Position numbers and translations under genes: made by a program | From: Gemmataceae bacterium | Lineage (GTDB): Bacteria; Planctomycetota; Planctomycetia; Gemmatales; Gemmataceae | DNA length: 64,000 nucleotides | Assembly: GCA_009692005.1 (NCBI GenBank) | Contig: SHZZ01000002.1 | Coordinates: 124,001 to 188,000, forward strand | Reading direction: 5' to 3' | Shown here: positions 1 through 10,657 of the stretch, piece by piece | Layout: every line of letters begins with the position of its first letter | Numbering within the stretch: the stretch's first letter is position 1 | Notes under the pieces: model-generated | Databases searched by the model: none | The model's input: the letters and a program-made list of their open reading frames with translations, nothing else | What the model was told of the DNA's origin: nothing

Positions 1-492
1 ATTGATGTACCAGCTATTGCAACCCCCATGGATTTCAATGTCCTGCATAATCGTCTCCGTGGAACTGGTAGTTTCCATGGAGGTTACATCAAGGAGGCGC
101 AGAATCGGCTTGGAGTTATGCCACTCGTGGATCAGGGCGGCTTCGGCCCGTTGAATTGCCTGGCGGGTGATTTCCCAATAGGCGTGGAGCCAATAGGGGT
201 CCCTGACCATGACCACAACTCGGTCTTTGCCATACCCTTTGGGCAAATCTTTGGGGGCCTTGCAAGAAAGATCCCTGGTGGGCACCCCTGCCATGTATTT
301 TGAAGTTGCAACGGCTTGCTCGGAACCAGTTTCTCTTGACACGCTGCGCTTTTTTGCGAGTGGCGCTTTTTTGGCCGCGAGGGTGGCATTTTTCCCAGGA
401 TTGGACTTTGGCTTCGACAACCGGGGAACCGAAATGGCAACTGGTTGGTTTTTCTTGGGCTTGGTCATTGGGAAGGGTTTTTTAAATGACAT
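1..492 (-). CDS. DUF4912 domain protein, 5' part (runs off the window)
   Basis: Open frame without a stop from the ATG at 492 to base 1, giving 164 N-terminal residues; the C-terminus lies outside the window. Residues 1-90 are basic and low in complexity (many Lys, Pro, Ser, Ala), probably disordered. From about residue 91 comes a VVVMVRDPYWLHAYWEI segment, the start signature of DUF4912, followed by a predicted beta-rich part (ILRLLDVTS). The family is found in planctomycetes and some other phyla and has no established function. The gene is divergent from the ATP synthase operon. The family call is from the DPYWLxAYWE signature only; biochemical role unknown. Confidence 0.75.
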   Translation of the reverse strand, partial: MSFKKPFPMTKPKKNQPVAISVPRLSKPKSNPGKNATLAAKKAPLAKKRSVSRETGSEQAVATSKYMAGVPTRDLSCKAPKDLPKGYGKDRVVVMVRDPYWLHAYWEITRQAIQRAEAALIHEWHNSKPILRLLDVTSMETTSSTETIMQDIEIHGGCNSWYIN

Positions 493-838
493 AGGTAGGA
501 CACTCCAGTTGCCTTTAATTCAAGGCAAGCGATGCAAAAGACATCCTTGTCATTTTAGGGGGTGAAACCAATCCTTTGGATTTCGTAAACTCAAATCCCA
601 ATTACCCTTACGCTGAAATTTGGCTACCAAAAAATGTTTCTTTTAGCCTTTTACCAAATTCAGCAAACCTCTTGGAGAAATCGGAGATTAGGTGGTTTCC
701 ATAAAATAAATTTATCAAGGGTGAAAGTCAAACGAAAAGTGGTGATTTCCTGGATTTCCCTTGAAAAATGTAAAACCGTACCGGTTTAGTAATTTTGACT
801 TGGAAATATTTTACAAATGGAAAATAATGGGAGCCGAG
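493..838. other. Divergent intergenic region upstream of the ATP synthase operon
   Basis: 346 bases between the DUF4912 start and the first atp gene, AT-richer than its surroundings. It must hold the promoters for both directions, but I see no -10/-35 pair good enough to call. An in-frame TTG at 761 and an ATG at 827 lie here but neither has a Shine-Dalgarno sequence as good as the one before 839. No tRNA, repeat or terminator seen. Confidence 0.6.
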
Positions 839-1036
839 ATGGTGTTCAAGGATAATTCTACAGGCTTCAGAACTTACATCGAACTCGCTTCGATCGGCCT
901 GGAACTTTTTATCCCCATTGGGCTTGGAGCGTTTCTCGACACCATGTGGAATGTAAAACCATGGCTGACCTTGGTGGGAATAGTTCTAGGCTGCACGGCG
1001 GCGACTCTGCATATTGTGAAAAGGATCAATTCTTGA
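839..1036 (+). CDS. AtpZ/AtpI-family small membrane protein of the ATP synthase operon
   Basis: 65 residues with two hydrophobic segments (about 13-32 and 37-56) and the layout of the AtpZ/AtpI family: a short polar head, ASIGLELFIPIGLGAFLD, a short loop, a second helix, and a basic end (KRINS). It is the first gene of the atp operon, the usual place for this family, which is thought to help assembly or Mg2+/Ca2+ supply of F1Fo. The ATG at 839 is preferred because GGGAG stands 5 bases before it; the frame is open back to a TTG at 761, which lacks a ribosome site. The stop overlaps the likely TTG start of the next gene. Confidence 0.75.
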   Translation: MVFKDNSTGFRTYIELASIGLELFIPIGLGAFLDTMWNVKPWLTLVGIVLGCTAATLHIVKRINS

Positions 1037-1461
1037 TTCAGGAAAACCCATTAACCCAAAGCCCTTGTAAGCCGACCCTGGCAAGCCAAATTTGTGCATT
1101 CCATGAATTAATTATGCTCCTCCTTTTCTTGTTGGCCTGGGGGGGGGTAATGGCGTTGCGCTGTTCCAATCCCATGCTTTTCGCCATTCCCTATGCGGGG
1201 GTTTGGATTTTTTCCTGCATGGCACTGGCAAAGGGGATTGGGGCCTGGATGGAAAAACTTGGCCCTTTGAAAAACAACCCTTTATTGTTCATCTCGCTTT
1301 CCATGGCGCGTCTTCTTTTCGTCCTGGTTGTTTTTGCCTTCCTCCGCGAAAATGTGCAAGCCGATATTCTTCGGCCCATGGTGTTGATCGGAGTCGGTTT
1401 TTTTATTTTTTCAAGTTTGGCCGGGGCTGTCTTGAAGTTGAACTCGCAGTCCCTTAAATGA
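1033..1461 (+). CDS. Four-helix membrane protein in the AtpI/AtpR position
   Basis: About 142 residues with four predicted membrane helices and short polar loops. The start is inferred as the TTG at 1033, overlapping the previous TGA (TTGA) and preceded by AAAAGGA about 7 bases upstream, which suggests translational coupling; an ATG further in (1111) would drop part of the N-terminus. Its place between an AtpZ-like gene and atpB matches the AtpI or AtpR slot of other atp operons, where such proteins assist assembly of the c ring. No diagnostic motif is seen, so the family assignment rests mainly on position and topology. Confidence 0.6.
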   Translation: MIQENPLTQSPCKPTLASQICAFHELIMLLLFLLAWGGVMALRCSNPMLFAIPYAGVWIFSCMALAKGIGAWMEKLGPLKNNPLLFISLSMARLLFVLVVFAFLRENVQADILRPMVLIGVGFFIFSSLAGAVLKLNSQSLK

Positions 1462-1518
1462 TTTCAATGAATTAATCCTTGGGAAATCCCCTCAAGCTGG
1501 CGATGACCGGGAGACTTG

Positions 1519-2418
1519 ATGTTCTCTGGACCGAAGACGATTCAACCGATGGATGAAGTCCAAGACCAGGTGGGTCATTGGCACTTTTTCGATGAGGGCG
1601 GAATTTTCCAAGACGGGTTATCCTTTCACCTCCCATTTCAGAATATCGATTTAGGGTTCATGGTTTTCTCGCTTAGCAAATTCAAAATATTAATGCTGCT
1701 GACGGCCATCCTGATCGCTGCTATTTACATTCCCCTTTGCCGGAAAGTTGCCAAGGGAGAAATCCTTCGCGGCCCATTCTGGAATGCTTTTGAAAGCCTT
1801 TTAACCTACATTCGCAATGAGGTCGCCAAGCCATGCTTGGGCGATCTGGCAGACAAGTATGTTCCTTATTTGTGGACGATTTTCCTCTTTGTTTTGTTCG
1901 CAAACTTATTTGGCTTGTTTCCCTTCTTGGGTTCGTCTACCGCCAATATGTCGGTCACTGGGGCCTTGGCCTTGATCAGTTGTTTCATGATTAACTACAC
2001 GGGAATTTCCAAATGCGGTTGGAAAGGTTACCTGGGTGGTTTCTGGATGAAAATTGATGTGCCGGTTCTGGGGCCAATAATTGGCGTTTTGCTTTATGTG
2101 CTTGAGTTCACCGGGGTGTTCATCCGCAGCGCCATTCTTGCTGTGCGTCTTTTTGCCAATATGTTTGCTGGCCATATGCTTTTGGCCACGATTTTGATGT
2201 TTTGCGTGCAGGTCGCGGGCAAGGGAATTTTTCTGCAAACGGGTGTAACCGGAATCAGTTTGGCGGCCTGTTTGGCTTTAAGCCTATTAGAAATACTCGT
2301 GGCTTTTTTGCAAGCCTTTGTCTTCACTTTCCTGACCGCCCTGTTTATGGGAATGGCGACGCACGACGGGCATGGTCATGAGGAGCATGCCGAGGGGGCT
2401 CAAGCGGCGCACCACTGA
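1519..2418 (+). CDS. atpB: ATP synthase Fo subunit a
   Basis: 299 residues, several membrane helices. The hallmark helix carries ILAVRLFANMFAGHML; its Arg (about 210) is the essential Arg that works with the c-subunit carboxylate in proton translocation. The C-terminal helix (about 250-280) is rich in Leu, Phe and Ala as usual. GGGAG lies 5 bases before the ATG at 1519, so this start is preferred over the in-frame TTG at 1516. The protein ends in a hydrophilic His-rich tail (9 His in the last 19 residues), unusual for subunit a. Inner-membrane stator part of Fo, working with subunits b and c. Confidence 0.95.
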   Translation: MFSGPKTIQPMDEVQDQVGHWHFFDEGGIFQDGLSFHLPFQNIDLGFMVFSLSKFKILMLLTAILIAAIYIPLCRKVAKGEILRGPFWNAFESLLTYIRNEVAKPCLGDLADKYVPYLWTIFLFVLFANLFGLFPFLGSSTANMSVTGALALISCFMINYTGISKCGWKGYLGGFWMKIDVPVLGPIIGVLLYVLEFTGVFIRSAILAVRLFANMFAGHMLLATILMFCVQVAGKGIFLQTGVTGISLAACLALSLLEILVAFLQAFVFTFLTALFMGMATHDGHGHEEHAEGAQAAHH

Positions 2419-2548
2419 TTATTTGGTTCGTATTGACAATGCTTAATACGGTCCTAAATAAACAATCGTGTTGTCCCTGAAGTTGTAAAGAAAGTAACTG
2501 CAGCTTTTTTTGAAATGTTCATGACATCTTTAGTGGAGGGTTTTTTTC

Positions 2549-2830
2549 ATGAGAAGTTTTTTCGTAGCGGTTTCCTCTTTGTTGGCCTTTGTCTTCCTGG
2601 CTGATCCAGCCATGGCGGCGGATGGGCTTGGTCAAATTGGCAAAGGCATTGGCGCCGGTCTTGCCATTGTTGGCGCGGGCATTGGCCTGGGCTACATTGG
2701 CGCTGGCATGGCGGAAGGCATGGCCCGTCAGCCGGAAATGGCCAACACTCTGCGTAATTCCAGCATCATCTTCGCCGCCCTTTTGGAAGGCGTTGCTTTG
2801 TTTGCCTTGCTCATTTGCTTCATGATCTAA
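2549..2830 (+). CDS. atpE: ATP synthase Fo subunit c, with N-terminal signal-like leader
   Basis: 93 residues, against 70-90 for most c subunits. Residues 1-23 look like a cleavable signal peptide (Arg, hydrophobic core, ADPAMA before the cut). Then comes the helical hairpin: a Gly-rich first helix (GAGLAIVGAGIGLGYIGAG), the polar loop ARQPE (59-63), and a second helix with the ion-binding Glu80 in ALLEGVAL. The residues next to Glu and in helix 1 do not match the Gln/Ser ligands of Na+-type c rings, so I infer proton specificity. Preceded by a 130-base gap after atpB and a GGAGGG ribosome site, as expected for the subunit made in the highest copy number. Confidence 0.95.
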   Translation: MRSFFVAVSSLLAFVFLADPAMAADGLGQIGKGIGAGLAIVGAGIGLGYIGAGMAEGMARQPEMANTLRNSSIIFAALLEGVALFALLICFMI

Positions 2831-2860
2831 GGTTTTTCCCCGCGAGGGATGGGAGGAACC

Positions 2861-3493
2861 ATGTTGGGACGGTTTTCCGTCATGGCGGTTTTGTGCCTGG
2901 CCTGCCTCATGGCAGGGTTTGAATCTTCGTGCCTGGCCTTTGCGGCCGGGGCGGAACCAGGGGGCCAAAGGGATATCTTTGGCTTTGCCGCCGACACTGG
3001 CTTGTGGGCTTTGGTCCTGTTTCTGATCCTCTTTTTCTTCATGAAAAAGATGGCCTGGGGCCCGATGCTCGAAGGGCTGCAAAAGCGCGAGGAAAATATT
3101 CGCAAGGCCATTGATGAGGCCGACGCGGCGCGGTTAAAATCGCAAAAACTGCAGGGTGAATTGGATGAAAAGCTCCGCAACGCCGGAGATCAGATCCGTC
3201 AAATGATTGAAGAGGCCCGCAAGGACGGCCAGGAACTCAAGGATTCCATGGTGACCAAAGCCCGTGAAGAAATAGCCACGGAAAAGCAGCGGTTGCAAAA
3301 GGAAATGCAATTGGGGCAGGACCAGGCCATGAAGGAGCTTTTAACCAAAGTTTCCGATCTGGCCCTGTTGATTTCTACCCGCGTGGTGAAGAAATCCCTT
3401 TCTATAGACGATCACAAGGCTCTGGTGAGCGATTGCCTTCGGGAGTTGGACAAATATCAACGAGAAGGTGAATTCCTGGCCGGGGCGCGTTAA
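2861..3493 (+). CDS. atpF: ATP synthase Fo subunit b
   Basis: 210 residues. It begins with a hydrophobic signal-like stretch (about 1-28), then a membrane helix (about 50-62) followed by a long charged helix rich in Lys, Glu and Gln (65-200) that forms the peripheral stalk. Family b subunits are about 160 residues, so the extra N-terminal hydrophobic segment accounts for most of the difference. Start at 2861 has GGGAGG 4 bases upstream; an in-frame ATG at 2849 has its purine run too close. Stop and the atpH start overlap by one base (TAATG), indicating coupling. Role: stator holding delta and alpha3beta3 against the turning rotor. Confidence 0.93.
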   Translation: MLGRFSVMAVLCLACLMAGFESSCLAFAAGAEPGGQRDIFGFAADTGLWALVLFLILFFFMKKMAWGPMLEGLQKREENIRKAIDEADAARLKSQKLQGELDEKLRNAGDQIRQMIEEARKDGQELKDSMVTKAREEIATEKQRLQKEMQLGQDQAMKELLTKVSDLALLISTRVVKKSLSIDDHKALVSDCLRELDKYQREGEFLAGAR

Positions 3494-4149
3494 TGGTCGA
3501 TGCCAATATCAACCTGGAGTTGGGCAAGAAGCTTGCTGAAGAGGCGCGGCACAAAACCGTGCTGGATAATGTTTCCCAGCGGGTTTGCCGTGTCTACGCC
3601 ACAGCGCTTTACCAGGCGGCCGAGGACAAAAATCAGGTAGACGAAATCGCCTTGGAACTAAACGCCTTCGACGAGTTTTACGCCGGACAACACAAGCTTC
3701 ATTCCTTGTTTGGAAGCCCGGTGGTTTCCCGCGCCGACAAGGCCAAGATTCTTGTGAACCTTTTTTCCAGCAAAGTTTCCACCTTGATTTCCAATTTCGT
3801 CCAGGTGGTCAATGAACACGACCGACTGGAATTGCTGGGCGGAATCTTTCGTTCTTTCCGCGGCTTGGTTGCCGAAAAAAAGGGGCTGGTTATCGTGCTG
3901 GCCACCTCCGCCCAAGAGCTTGGTCAGGAACAGAAAAATTCCTTGCAGGCCCTGGTGGAAAAAAAATTGGGGCAAAAGCCCTTCATGCAGTTTTTGGTTG
4001 ATGAAACCATTCTTGGCGGCCTGGTCATTCGGGCCGGCGATTGGCTTTGGGATGGAAGTTTGCTGAACCAGTACCGGGTTTTACGCGGTCAATTGATCGA
4101 GAGAACTACTTATGAGATTCAAAGCGGACGAGATAGCGTCAGTCATTGA
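3493..4149 (+). CDS. atpH: ATP synthase F1 subunit delta
   Basis: 218 residues; family members are about 175-180, and an N-terminal extension of roughly 30 residues explains the excess. The core shows the OSCP/delta pattern: [17 protein letters not shown] at the start of the helical bundle, [15 protein letters not shown] in the middle, and [20 protein letters not shown] near the C-terminus, matching the family GGxxIRxGDxxxDxSxxxxL signature. It links the b stalk to the top of F1. It overlaps atpF by one base and atpA by 38 bases, so translation of the three is probably coupled. Confidence 0.93.
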   Translation: MVDANINLELGKKLAEEARHKTVLDNVSQRVCRVYATALYQAAEDKNQVDEIALELNAFDEFYAGQHKLHSLFGSPVVSRADKAKILVNLFSSKVSTLISNFVQVVNEHDRLELLGGIFRSFRGLVAEKKGLVIVLATSAQELGQEQKNSLQALVEKKLGQKPFMQFLVDETILGGLVIRAGDWLWDGSLLNQYRVLRGQLIERTTYEIQSGRDSVSH

Positions 4150-5794
4150 AAAGGAAATCAGCCAGTTTCAGGACCGGGTGGATGCCCGTGATGTGGGCCG
4201 GGTCCTGGAAGTGGGTGATGGTATTGCCCGGGTGTACGGCCTGACGGGTGTCATGGCCGGGGAAATGGTCGATTTTCCTGCCGCCGGAGTTAAAGGCATG
4301 GCCTTTAACCTGGAAGAGAATTCTGTCGGCGTAATCATCCTTGGCGATTTCCTGCAAATCAACGAAGGGGACGAGGTCCGCACCACCGGCGCCCTGCTGC
4401 GTGTTCCCGTTGGCGAGGCCATGATTGGCCGGGTGGTGGACCCTCTGGGGAATCCCAGGGATGGCAAAGGGCCAATTATTTCCACGCACACCCGGCCCGT
4501 TGAATCCACCGCTCCTGGGGTTGCTGGCCGCCAACCGGTCGATGAACCCATGCAAAGCGGCATCAAGGCTATTGATGCCATGACACCCGTCGGCCGCGGC
4601 CAGCGGGAATTGATCATTGGCGACAGAAAGACTGGGAAAACGACCATTGCCCTGGATACCATCATCAATCAAAAAGGCTCCGGGGTCATTTGCGTTTATG
4701 TGGCGATAGGCCAAAAGGATTCCACGGTGGCCAGGGTTGTGGAGTCGCTTCGCGCCAATGGGGCGATGGACTATTCCATCGTTGTGGTGGCAAGTTCAGC
4801 CGACCCCGCGCCGCTCCAGTATATCGCGCCCTACGCCGGTTGCGCCATGGCCGAATATTTCATGTATGAACAAGGCGCCGCCACCCTTTGCGTTTACGAT
4901 GATTTGAGCAAGCAAGCAACGGCCTACCGCCAGTTATCGCTTCTCATGCGTCGCCCTCCGGGCCGCGAGGCTTACCCCGGCGATATTTTCTATGCTCACT
5001 CCCGCTTGTTGGAGCGTTCTGCCAAGTTGGCCAATACCTATGTGATCGTGCCTGGAAACGCCGACGAATCTAAAGTCACGGAAAATTGCGGCGTGAACAA
5101 GGGATCAGATGGCAAGGGTGTGCTTTATGTCGGCCCTGCCGGAAAAGAACACGCGGAGAAACACGACCTCAAAAATTTTCCCGGGCACAAACTGGCGAAA
5201 ACGCCGACCTCTGGCGGTTCGCTAACGGCCTTGCCGATCATCGAAACCTTGGAAGGCGAAGTTTCCGCCTACATTCCCACCAATGTGATCTCCATCACCG
5301 ATGGCCAGATTTACTTGCAAGGCGCCTTGTTTAACTCCGGTGTTCGTCCTGCAATTGATGTGGGTATTTCTGTTTCTCGCGTGGGTAGCAAGGCTCAAGT
5401 GCCTGCCATGAAAGCCGTTGCCGGCGGACTGCGTCTTGACTTGGCTGCTTTTCGTGAGTTGGAAGCTTTTGCCCAATTAGGAACTGAATTGGATAAGGTC
5501 ACCCAGTTGCAATTAGACCGGGGTTACCGCGTGGTGGAAGTTTTGAAACAACCCCCCTACAAGCCCATGCATGTGGCAGACCAGGTCATGATTATTTACG
5601 CCGCCACCAAGGGGTTCCTCGATAAAGTGGAAAGGCCGAAAGTGCTGGCCTGGGAAACCCAGTTTTTGACTTTTATGAAAGAGCAGAAGGCGGAGGTTCG
5701 CAATGCTTTGCTTAAAAGCAATAAGCTGAGCCCGGATTTGACCAAGGCCCTGGAAGCGGCCATCAAGGAATTTAATTACCAGTTCAAGGCCTAG
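4112..5794 (+). CDS. atpA: ATP synthase F1 subunit alpha with a large internal insert
   Basis: 560 residues; usual length is 500-515. Beta-barrel domain (about 25-95), Walker A GDRKTGKT (170-177), Walker B around 257-264 (TLCVYDD), and the Arg finger segment [10 protein letters not shown] are intact. Between [10 protein letters not shown] (ends 306) and [12 protein letters not shown] (from 368) there are about 60 residues where most bacteria have 5-20; the insert is hydrophilic, rich in Lys, Gly and Asp. The start at 4112 has GAGAG 7 bases before it and overlaps atpH by 38 bases. Non-catalytic nucleotide-binding subunit of alpha3beta3 that supplies the Arg finger to the catalytic sites. Confidence 0.97.
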   Translation: MRFKADEIASVIEKEISQFQDRVDARDVGRVLEVGDGIARVYGLTGVMAGEMVDFPAAGVKGMAFNLEENSVGVIILGDFLQINEGDEVRTTGALLRVPVGEAMIGRVVDPLGNPRDGKGPIISTHTRPVESTAPGVAGRQPVDEPMQSGIKAIDAMTPVGRGQRELIIGDRKTGKTTIALDTIINQKGSGVICVYVAIGQKDSTVARVVESLRANGAMDYSIVVVASSADPAPLQYIAPYAGCAMAEYFMYEQGAATLCVYDDLSKQATAYRQLSLLMRRPPGREAYPGDIFYAHSRLLERSAKLANTYVIVPGNADESKVTENCGVNKGSDGKGVLYVGPAGKEHAEKHDLKNFPGHKLAKTPTSGGSLTALPIIETLEGEVSAYIPTNVISITDGQIYLQGALFNSGVRPAIDVGISVSRVGSKAQVPAMKAVAGGLRLDLAAFRELEAFAQLGTELDKVTQLQLDRGYRVVEVLKQPPYKPMHVADQVMIIYAATKGFLDKVERPKVLAWETQFLTFMKEQKAEVRNALLKSNKLSPDLTKALEAAIKEFNYQFKA

Positions 5795-5820
5795 GCGGAC
5801 CCCATCGGGGATAGATAGCA

Positions 5821-6699
5821 ATGGCAAAAACCCGTGAACTTGTTGTTCGCAGAAAAGCGATTCGCAACATTCGCAAAATAACTCGAACCATGGAACTAAT
5901 CGCCACGGCGCGGTTCAAGAAAGCCATGGATCGGGCCACCGAGTCTTCCGCCTATACGAAAAAGATCGCGGAATTGACCGCTGACCTGGCCGCTCATGCC
6001 CAGGATGTCTCGCACCCCTTGCTGCAAAAACGAGACAAGATTACCAGGCGCCTGCTGCTGGTTATTTGTTCCAACCGGGGTCTGTGCGGCGGTTACAATG
6101 CCGGCATTTTGCGAGAAGCCGTAAGCCACTTCCAGGGTTTGAAAAAAACCGGGACTTCTTTCCATATCGAACTGAGCGGCAAAAGGGCGATCAACTATTT
6201 CAAGTACCAGCGAATTGAGTCCAACGCCAGCTACACTTGCTTTGAAGATAAGCCGAAGTTTGAGGAAATCGAACCTATCGCGGAGAAGTTCATCAACGAA
6301 TTTGTTTCAGGGAAAGTCGATGCTGTCGATGTTGCTTACATGAAGTTTCTAAGCCCTGCGCGGCAGTTCCCCGTGGTTGAGACTCTGCTGCCCTTTGCCC
6401 GCATTCCGGAAGGGTCTGGCCCGACCAAGCATGGCGCCGGCCCTGGATATGAATTTCTCCCCAATGCCGAAGAAATCCTCAAGGAACTTCTGCCGGAATC
6501 GTTCAAGGCTTCGCTGTTTAAGTGTTTCCTTGATGCCGCGGTTAGCGAGCAAATTGCCCGCCGGGTGACCATGAAAGCCGCCACGGAAAACGCGGATGAT
6601 ATGGTGAAAAGCATTTCCTTGCTTTACAACCGGGCCCGTCAGGCCCAAATCACCAAGGAAATTGCCGAGGTGGTTGGCGGCGCCGCTGCTCTGGAGTAA
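5821..6699 (+). CDS. atpG: ATP synthase F1 subunit gamma
   Basis: 292 residues, normal length. The N-terminal helix (RRKAIRNIRKITRTMELIA) and C-terminal helix (MKAATENADDMVKSISLLYNRARQAQITKEIAEVV, given here in parts only by position 255-289) form the coiled-coil rotor shaft; the middle holds the LLLVICSNRGLCGGYNAGI signature around residues 78-98. It turns inside alpha3beta3 and couples Fo rotation to catalysis. It follows atpA after 26 bases and precedes atpD. Nothing odd in frame or composition. Confidence 0.96.
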   Translation: MAKTRELVVRRKAIRNIRKITRTMELIATARFKKAMDRATESSAYTKKIAELTADLAAHAQDVSHPLLQKRDKITRRLLLVICSNRGLCGGYNAGILREAVSHFQGLKKTGTSFHIELSGKRAINYFKYQRIESNASYTCFEDKPKFEEIEPIAEKFINEFVSGKVDAVDVAYMKFLSPARQFPVVETLLPFARIPEGSGPTKHGAGPGYEFLPNAEEILKELLPESFKASLFKCFLDAAVSEQIARRVTMKAATENADDMVKSISLLYNRARQAQITKEIAEVVGGAAALE

Positions 6700-6719
6700 A
6701 AGAATTTTACGGAGTTTAG

Positions 6720-8192
<1,473 letters not shown>

Positions 8193-8201
8193 GAAGCATT
8201 T

Positions 8202-8603
8202 ATGGCAGTCAACCAAACCCCTTTGCGTTGTTCGGTGGTCACCCCCGAAAGGGCGGTCTTGGACCAAGAAGCGGAATATATCGCCATCCCGCTTTATGAT
8301 GGGGAATTGGGTGTATTGCCGGGGCGTGCGCCCTTGGTTTCCCGTTTGGGCTTTGGCTGCCTGCGGCTAAAAACCACTATGGGAGAAAATCTGTTGTTCC
8401 TTGAGGGGGGCACGGTTCAGGTCGCTGCAAATGTGGTAACCATTCTTACGCCACGCGCCTTGGAATTATCTGCCCTGGACACCAAGTCGGCGGAAAAGGT
8501 TCTGCGTGCGGACTTGGCTGGGAAAAACACTCCGGCGGATTCCCGAGCCCGGAAAAAAGCCCGGGCCATTCTTCGCGCGGCCCTCAAGGCTCCGCGCCGT
8601 TAA
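8202..8603 (+). CDS. atpC: ATP synthase F1 subunit epsilon
   Basis: 133 residues, usual length. The beta-sandwich domain (about 1-88) shows CSVVTPERAVLDQEAEYIAIPLYDGELGVLPGRAPLV, matching the family signature in which the DGxxGxLPGHxPL motif has Arg for His; the C-terminal 45 residues are helical and basic (ARKKARAILRAALK). It belongs to the central rotor and inhibits ATP hydrolysis. Last gene of the atp operon. Its TAA at 8601-8603 overlaps the TAA of glgX on the other strand through a shared TTAA, so there is no intergenic space. Confidence 0.93.
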   Translation: MAVNQTPLRCSVVTPERAVLDQEAEYIAIPLYDGELGVLPGRAPLVSRLGFGCLRLKTTMGENLLFLEGGTVQVAANVVTILTPRALELSALDTKSAEKVLRADLAGKNTPADSRARKKARAILRAALKAPRR

Positions 8604-10657
8604 CTTTTCTTTTCTGAAATTAATACCAAAGTGGAAAAACCACCCACCGGGTAAGTTCCCAGAAAAGGAACCACCGGCCCTTCATCCGTGGAAACAATTT
8701 CCAAAGGGGGCGCCAGGGAAGTGTCGATGACCCTGCGCCAAATCCTTCCCGTGGGGGAAACGGGAATGCGAATCTCCTTGGCTTCCTGTGATGCGTTAAA
8801 TACTACGAAAAAGTCCCGGTCCAATTCTCGGGAAGTGCGGTAGCCATTCAGGGCAAATGCCAGAAAGGTGGCAGTCTCTGAAAAGTCCGGTTCAAGGGGT
8901 TCCAATCCATGCCAAACAATATCGCCATCTTTGAGAAAGGACCGCCGCCTCAAAGCGGAATGGTTTTTTCGCAACTTGATGAGCAGCACCATGAAGCGGT
9001 GAAAGTCAGCGTTTTTTTGCAGCAATGTCCAATCCACCCAGGATGCTTCGTTGTCCTGGCACCAGGCATTGTTGTTTCCCATCTGAGTGCGAAGAAATTC
9101 ATCTCCTGCCAGAATCATGGGGATTCCCTGGGAAAGAAAAAGCGTGGTCGCCAGGTTGCGCACTTGCCTTTTCCTTAGCGCCAGAATGAAAGGGTCATCG
9201 GTGGGACCCTCCGCCCCGCAATTCCAACTGTAATTATGATTACAGCCATCCCGATTGTCTTCACCATTCCGATAGTTTTGCTTTTCGTTGTAAGAAACCA
9301 AATCCCACAAGGTGAAGCCATCATGGCAAGTAATGAAATTGAGGGAATGCCGCGGCTTTCTTCCCAGGGGTTCATACAAGTCGGAACTCCCACAAACCCG
9401 GGTTGCCAGTTGAGTGGCCATTCCCGGCATCCCAGTCCAGAATTGCCGGACATGATCCCGGTACATACCGTTCCATTCGCTCCAACGCCTGCCAAAGGGA
9501 AACATTCCAACCTGGTAAAGCCCGGCTGCATCCCAGGGTTCCGCGATTAACTTGGTGTCAGCGAGAACTCCATCCTCCGCGATCATTTCCACGATGGGCG
9601 GTTCGATTAATACTTGTCCCGTGTAATCCCGGCCCAAAATGGAAGCCAAATCGAATCGCAAACCATCCACCTGCATTTCCGCCACCCAAAACCGCAGACA
9701 ATTGATGATTAATTCACGCACAATTGGGTGATTACAATTCAGAGTGTTGCCGCAACCGGAAAAATTCAAATAGCTTCCTTTGGCATCCAGCATGTAATAA
9801 GTGGAATTGTCCAGCCCGCGGAAACTGTGGGTTTTTCCCCGGTAGTCCCCCTCCCCTGTATGGTTGAAAACCACATCGAGGATGACTTCGATACCGGCCT
9901 GGTGAAAGGAACGGACCATGTCACGGAATTCCACAATTTGCTGATTGGCCGGGCCTGAACTGGCGTAAGCGGCTTTGACGGCGCTAAATGCCAAAGTGTT
10001 GTAACCCCAAAAGTTTCGCAACCTTTCTCCTGTGACTGGATCAAAAAACGGGCAATCCTTTTCGTCAAATTCATGGATGGGGAGCAATTCAACCGCAGTC
10101 ACGCCCAGGGTTTTCAAATAAGGAATTTTTTCCGTCAACCCTAAAAAGGTCCCCCGTTGGGTGGTCAAAGAAGTTGGATGCCAGGTGAATCCTCTCACAT
10201 GGAGTTCGTAGATAATGGTGTCTTCCATGGGCGTGCAAAGGTGGACATCTTCGAACCCGGTCAGAATGTTTTTGGAAAACATTCCCAACCGTTCCGGAGG
10301 TGGTTCCAGGTCTTTGTTGTTGGCCCAGGTGGCGCCTCCAGAAATAGCAATTGCCGCCGGATCGATGAGGACCCGGTCTGGTTCGAAGGCATTGCCGGTG
10401 GCGTTGGGGCCATTCACGCGCCAGCCGTAGCAGAATTCCTCAGGAAGGCCGGCGAGCAGAATATGCCAATGGTCACCGGTCCTGTTTTTTCTTGGGTGTA
10501 GAACAATTTCCGCCAAGGCGGTTGCGCCATCCAAGGAATAAACGGCCAAGTGGACCTCCGTGCCATGCCTGCACAAAAGGGAAAAATTAATCCCCTCGGG
10601 AAAACCAGTTGCACCCAGGGGAAGGCATTTTCCCCTGGAAAGCCGGAGAGAATTCAT
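8600..10657 (-). CDS. glgX: Glycogen debranching enzyme GlgX (GH13, isoamylase type)
   Basis: 685 residues. N-terminal CBM48-like beta domain (about 10-110), then a GH13 barrel. Catalytic residues are in place: nucleophile Asp336 in DGLRFDLAS, acid/base Glu373 in LIAEPWD, third Asp446 in TCHDGFT; the region I signature DVVFNHTGEG lies at 261-270. This layout and the motif ELHVRGFT match GlgX/isoamylase enzymes that cut alpha-1,6 branch points in glycogen. The start has GAGG 6 bases upstream. Convergent with atpC with overlapping stop codons. No other glycogen gene is in the window, though the DUF4912 gene lies on the far side of the atp operon. Confidence 0.93.
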   Translation of the reverse strand: MNSLRLSRGKCLPLGATGFPEGINFSLLCRHGTEVHLAVYSLDGATALAEIVLHPRKNRTGDHWHILLAGLPEEFCYGWRVNGPNATGNAFEPDRVLIDPAAIAISGGATWANNKDLEPPPERLGMFSKNILTGFEDVHLCTPMEDTIIYELHVRGFTWHPTSLTTQRGTFLGLTEKIPYLKTLGVTAVELLPIHEFDEKDCPFFDPVTGERLRNFWGYNTLAFSAVKAAYASSGPANQQIVEFRDMVRSFHQAGIEVILDVVFNHTGEGDYRGKTHSFRGLDNSTYYMLDAKGSYLNFSGCGNTLNCNHPIVRELIINCLRFWVAEMQVDGLRFDLASILGRDYTGQVLIEPPIVEMIAEDGVLADTKLIAEPWDAAGLYQVGMFPFGRRWSEWNGMYRDHVRQFWTGMPGMATQLATRVCGSSDLYEPLGRKPRHSLNFITCHDGFTLWDLVSYNEKQNYRNGEDNRDGCNHNYSWNCGAEGPTDDPFILALRKRQVRNLATTLFLSQGIPMILAGDEFLRTQMGNNNAWCQDNEASWVDWTLLQKNADFHRFMVLLIKLRKNHSALRRRSFLKDGDIVWHGLEPLEPDFSETATFLAFALNGYRTSRELDRDFFVVFNASQEAKEIRIPVSPTGRIWRRVIDTSLAPPLEIVSTDEGPVVPFLGTYPVGGFSTLVLISEKKS

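Noticed and set aside
761-838. N-terminal extension of the AtpZ-like gene from a TTG at 761
   Set aside because: No ribosome site, no family similarity; the ATG at 839 has GGGAG at the right distance.
839-1461. AtpZ/AtpR-like pair as evidence for a sodium-pumping N-ATPase
   Set aside because: The operon contains atpH and standard order, and subunit c lacks the Na+ ligands near Glu80.
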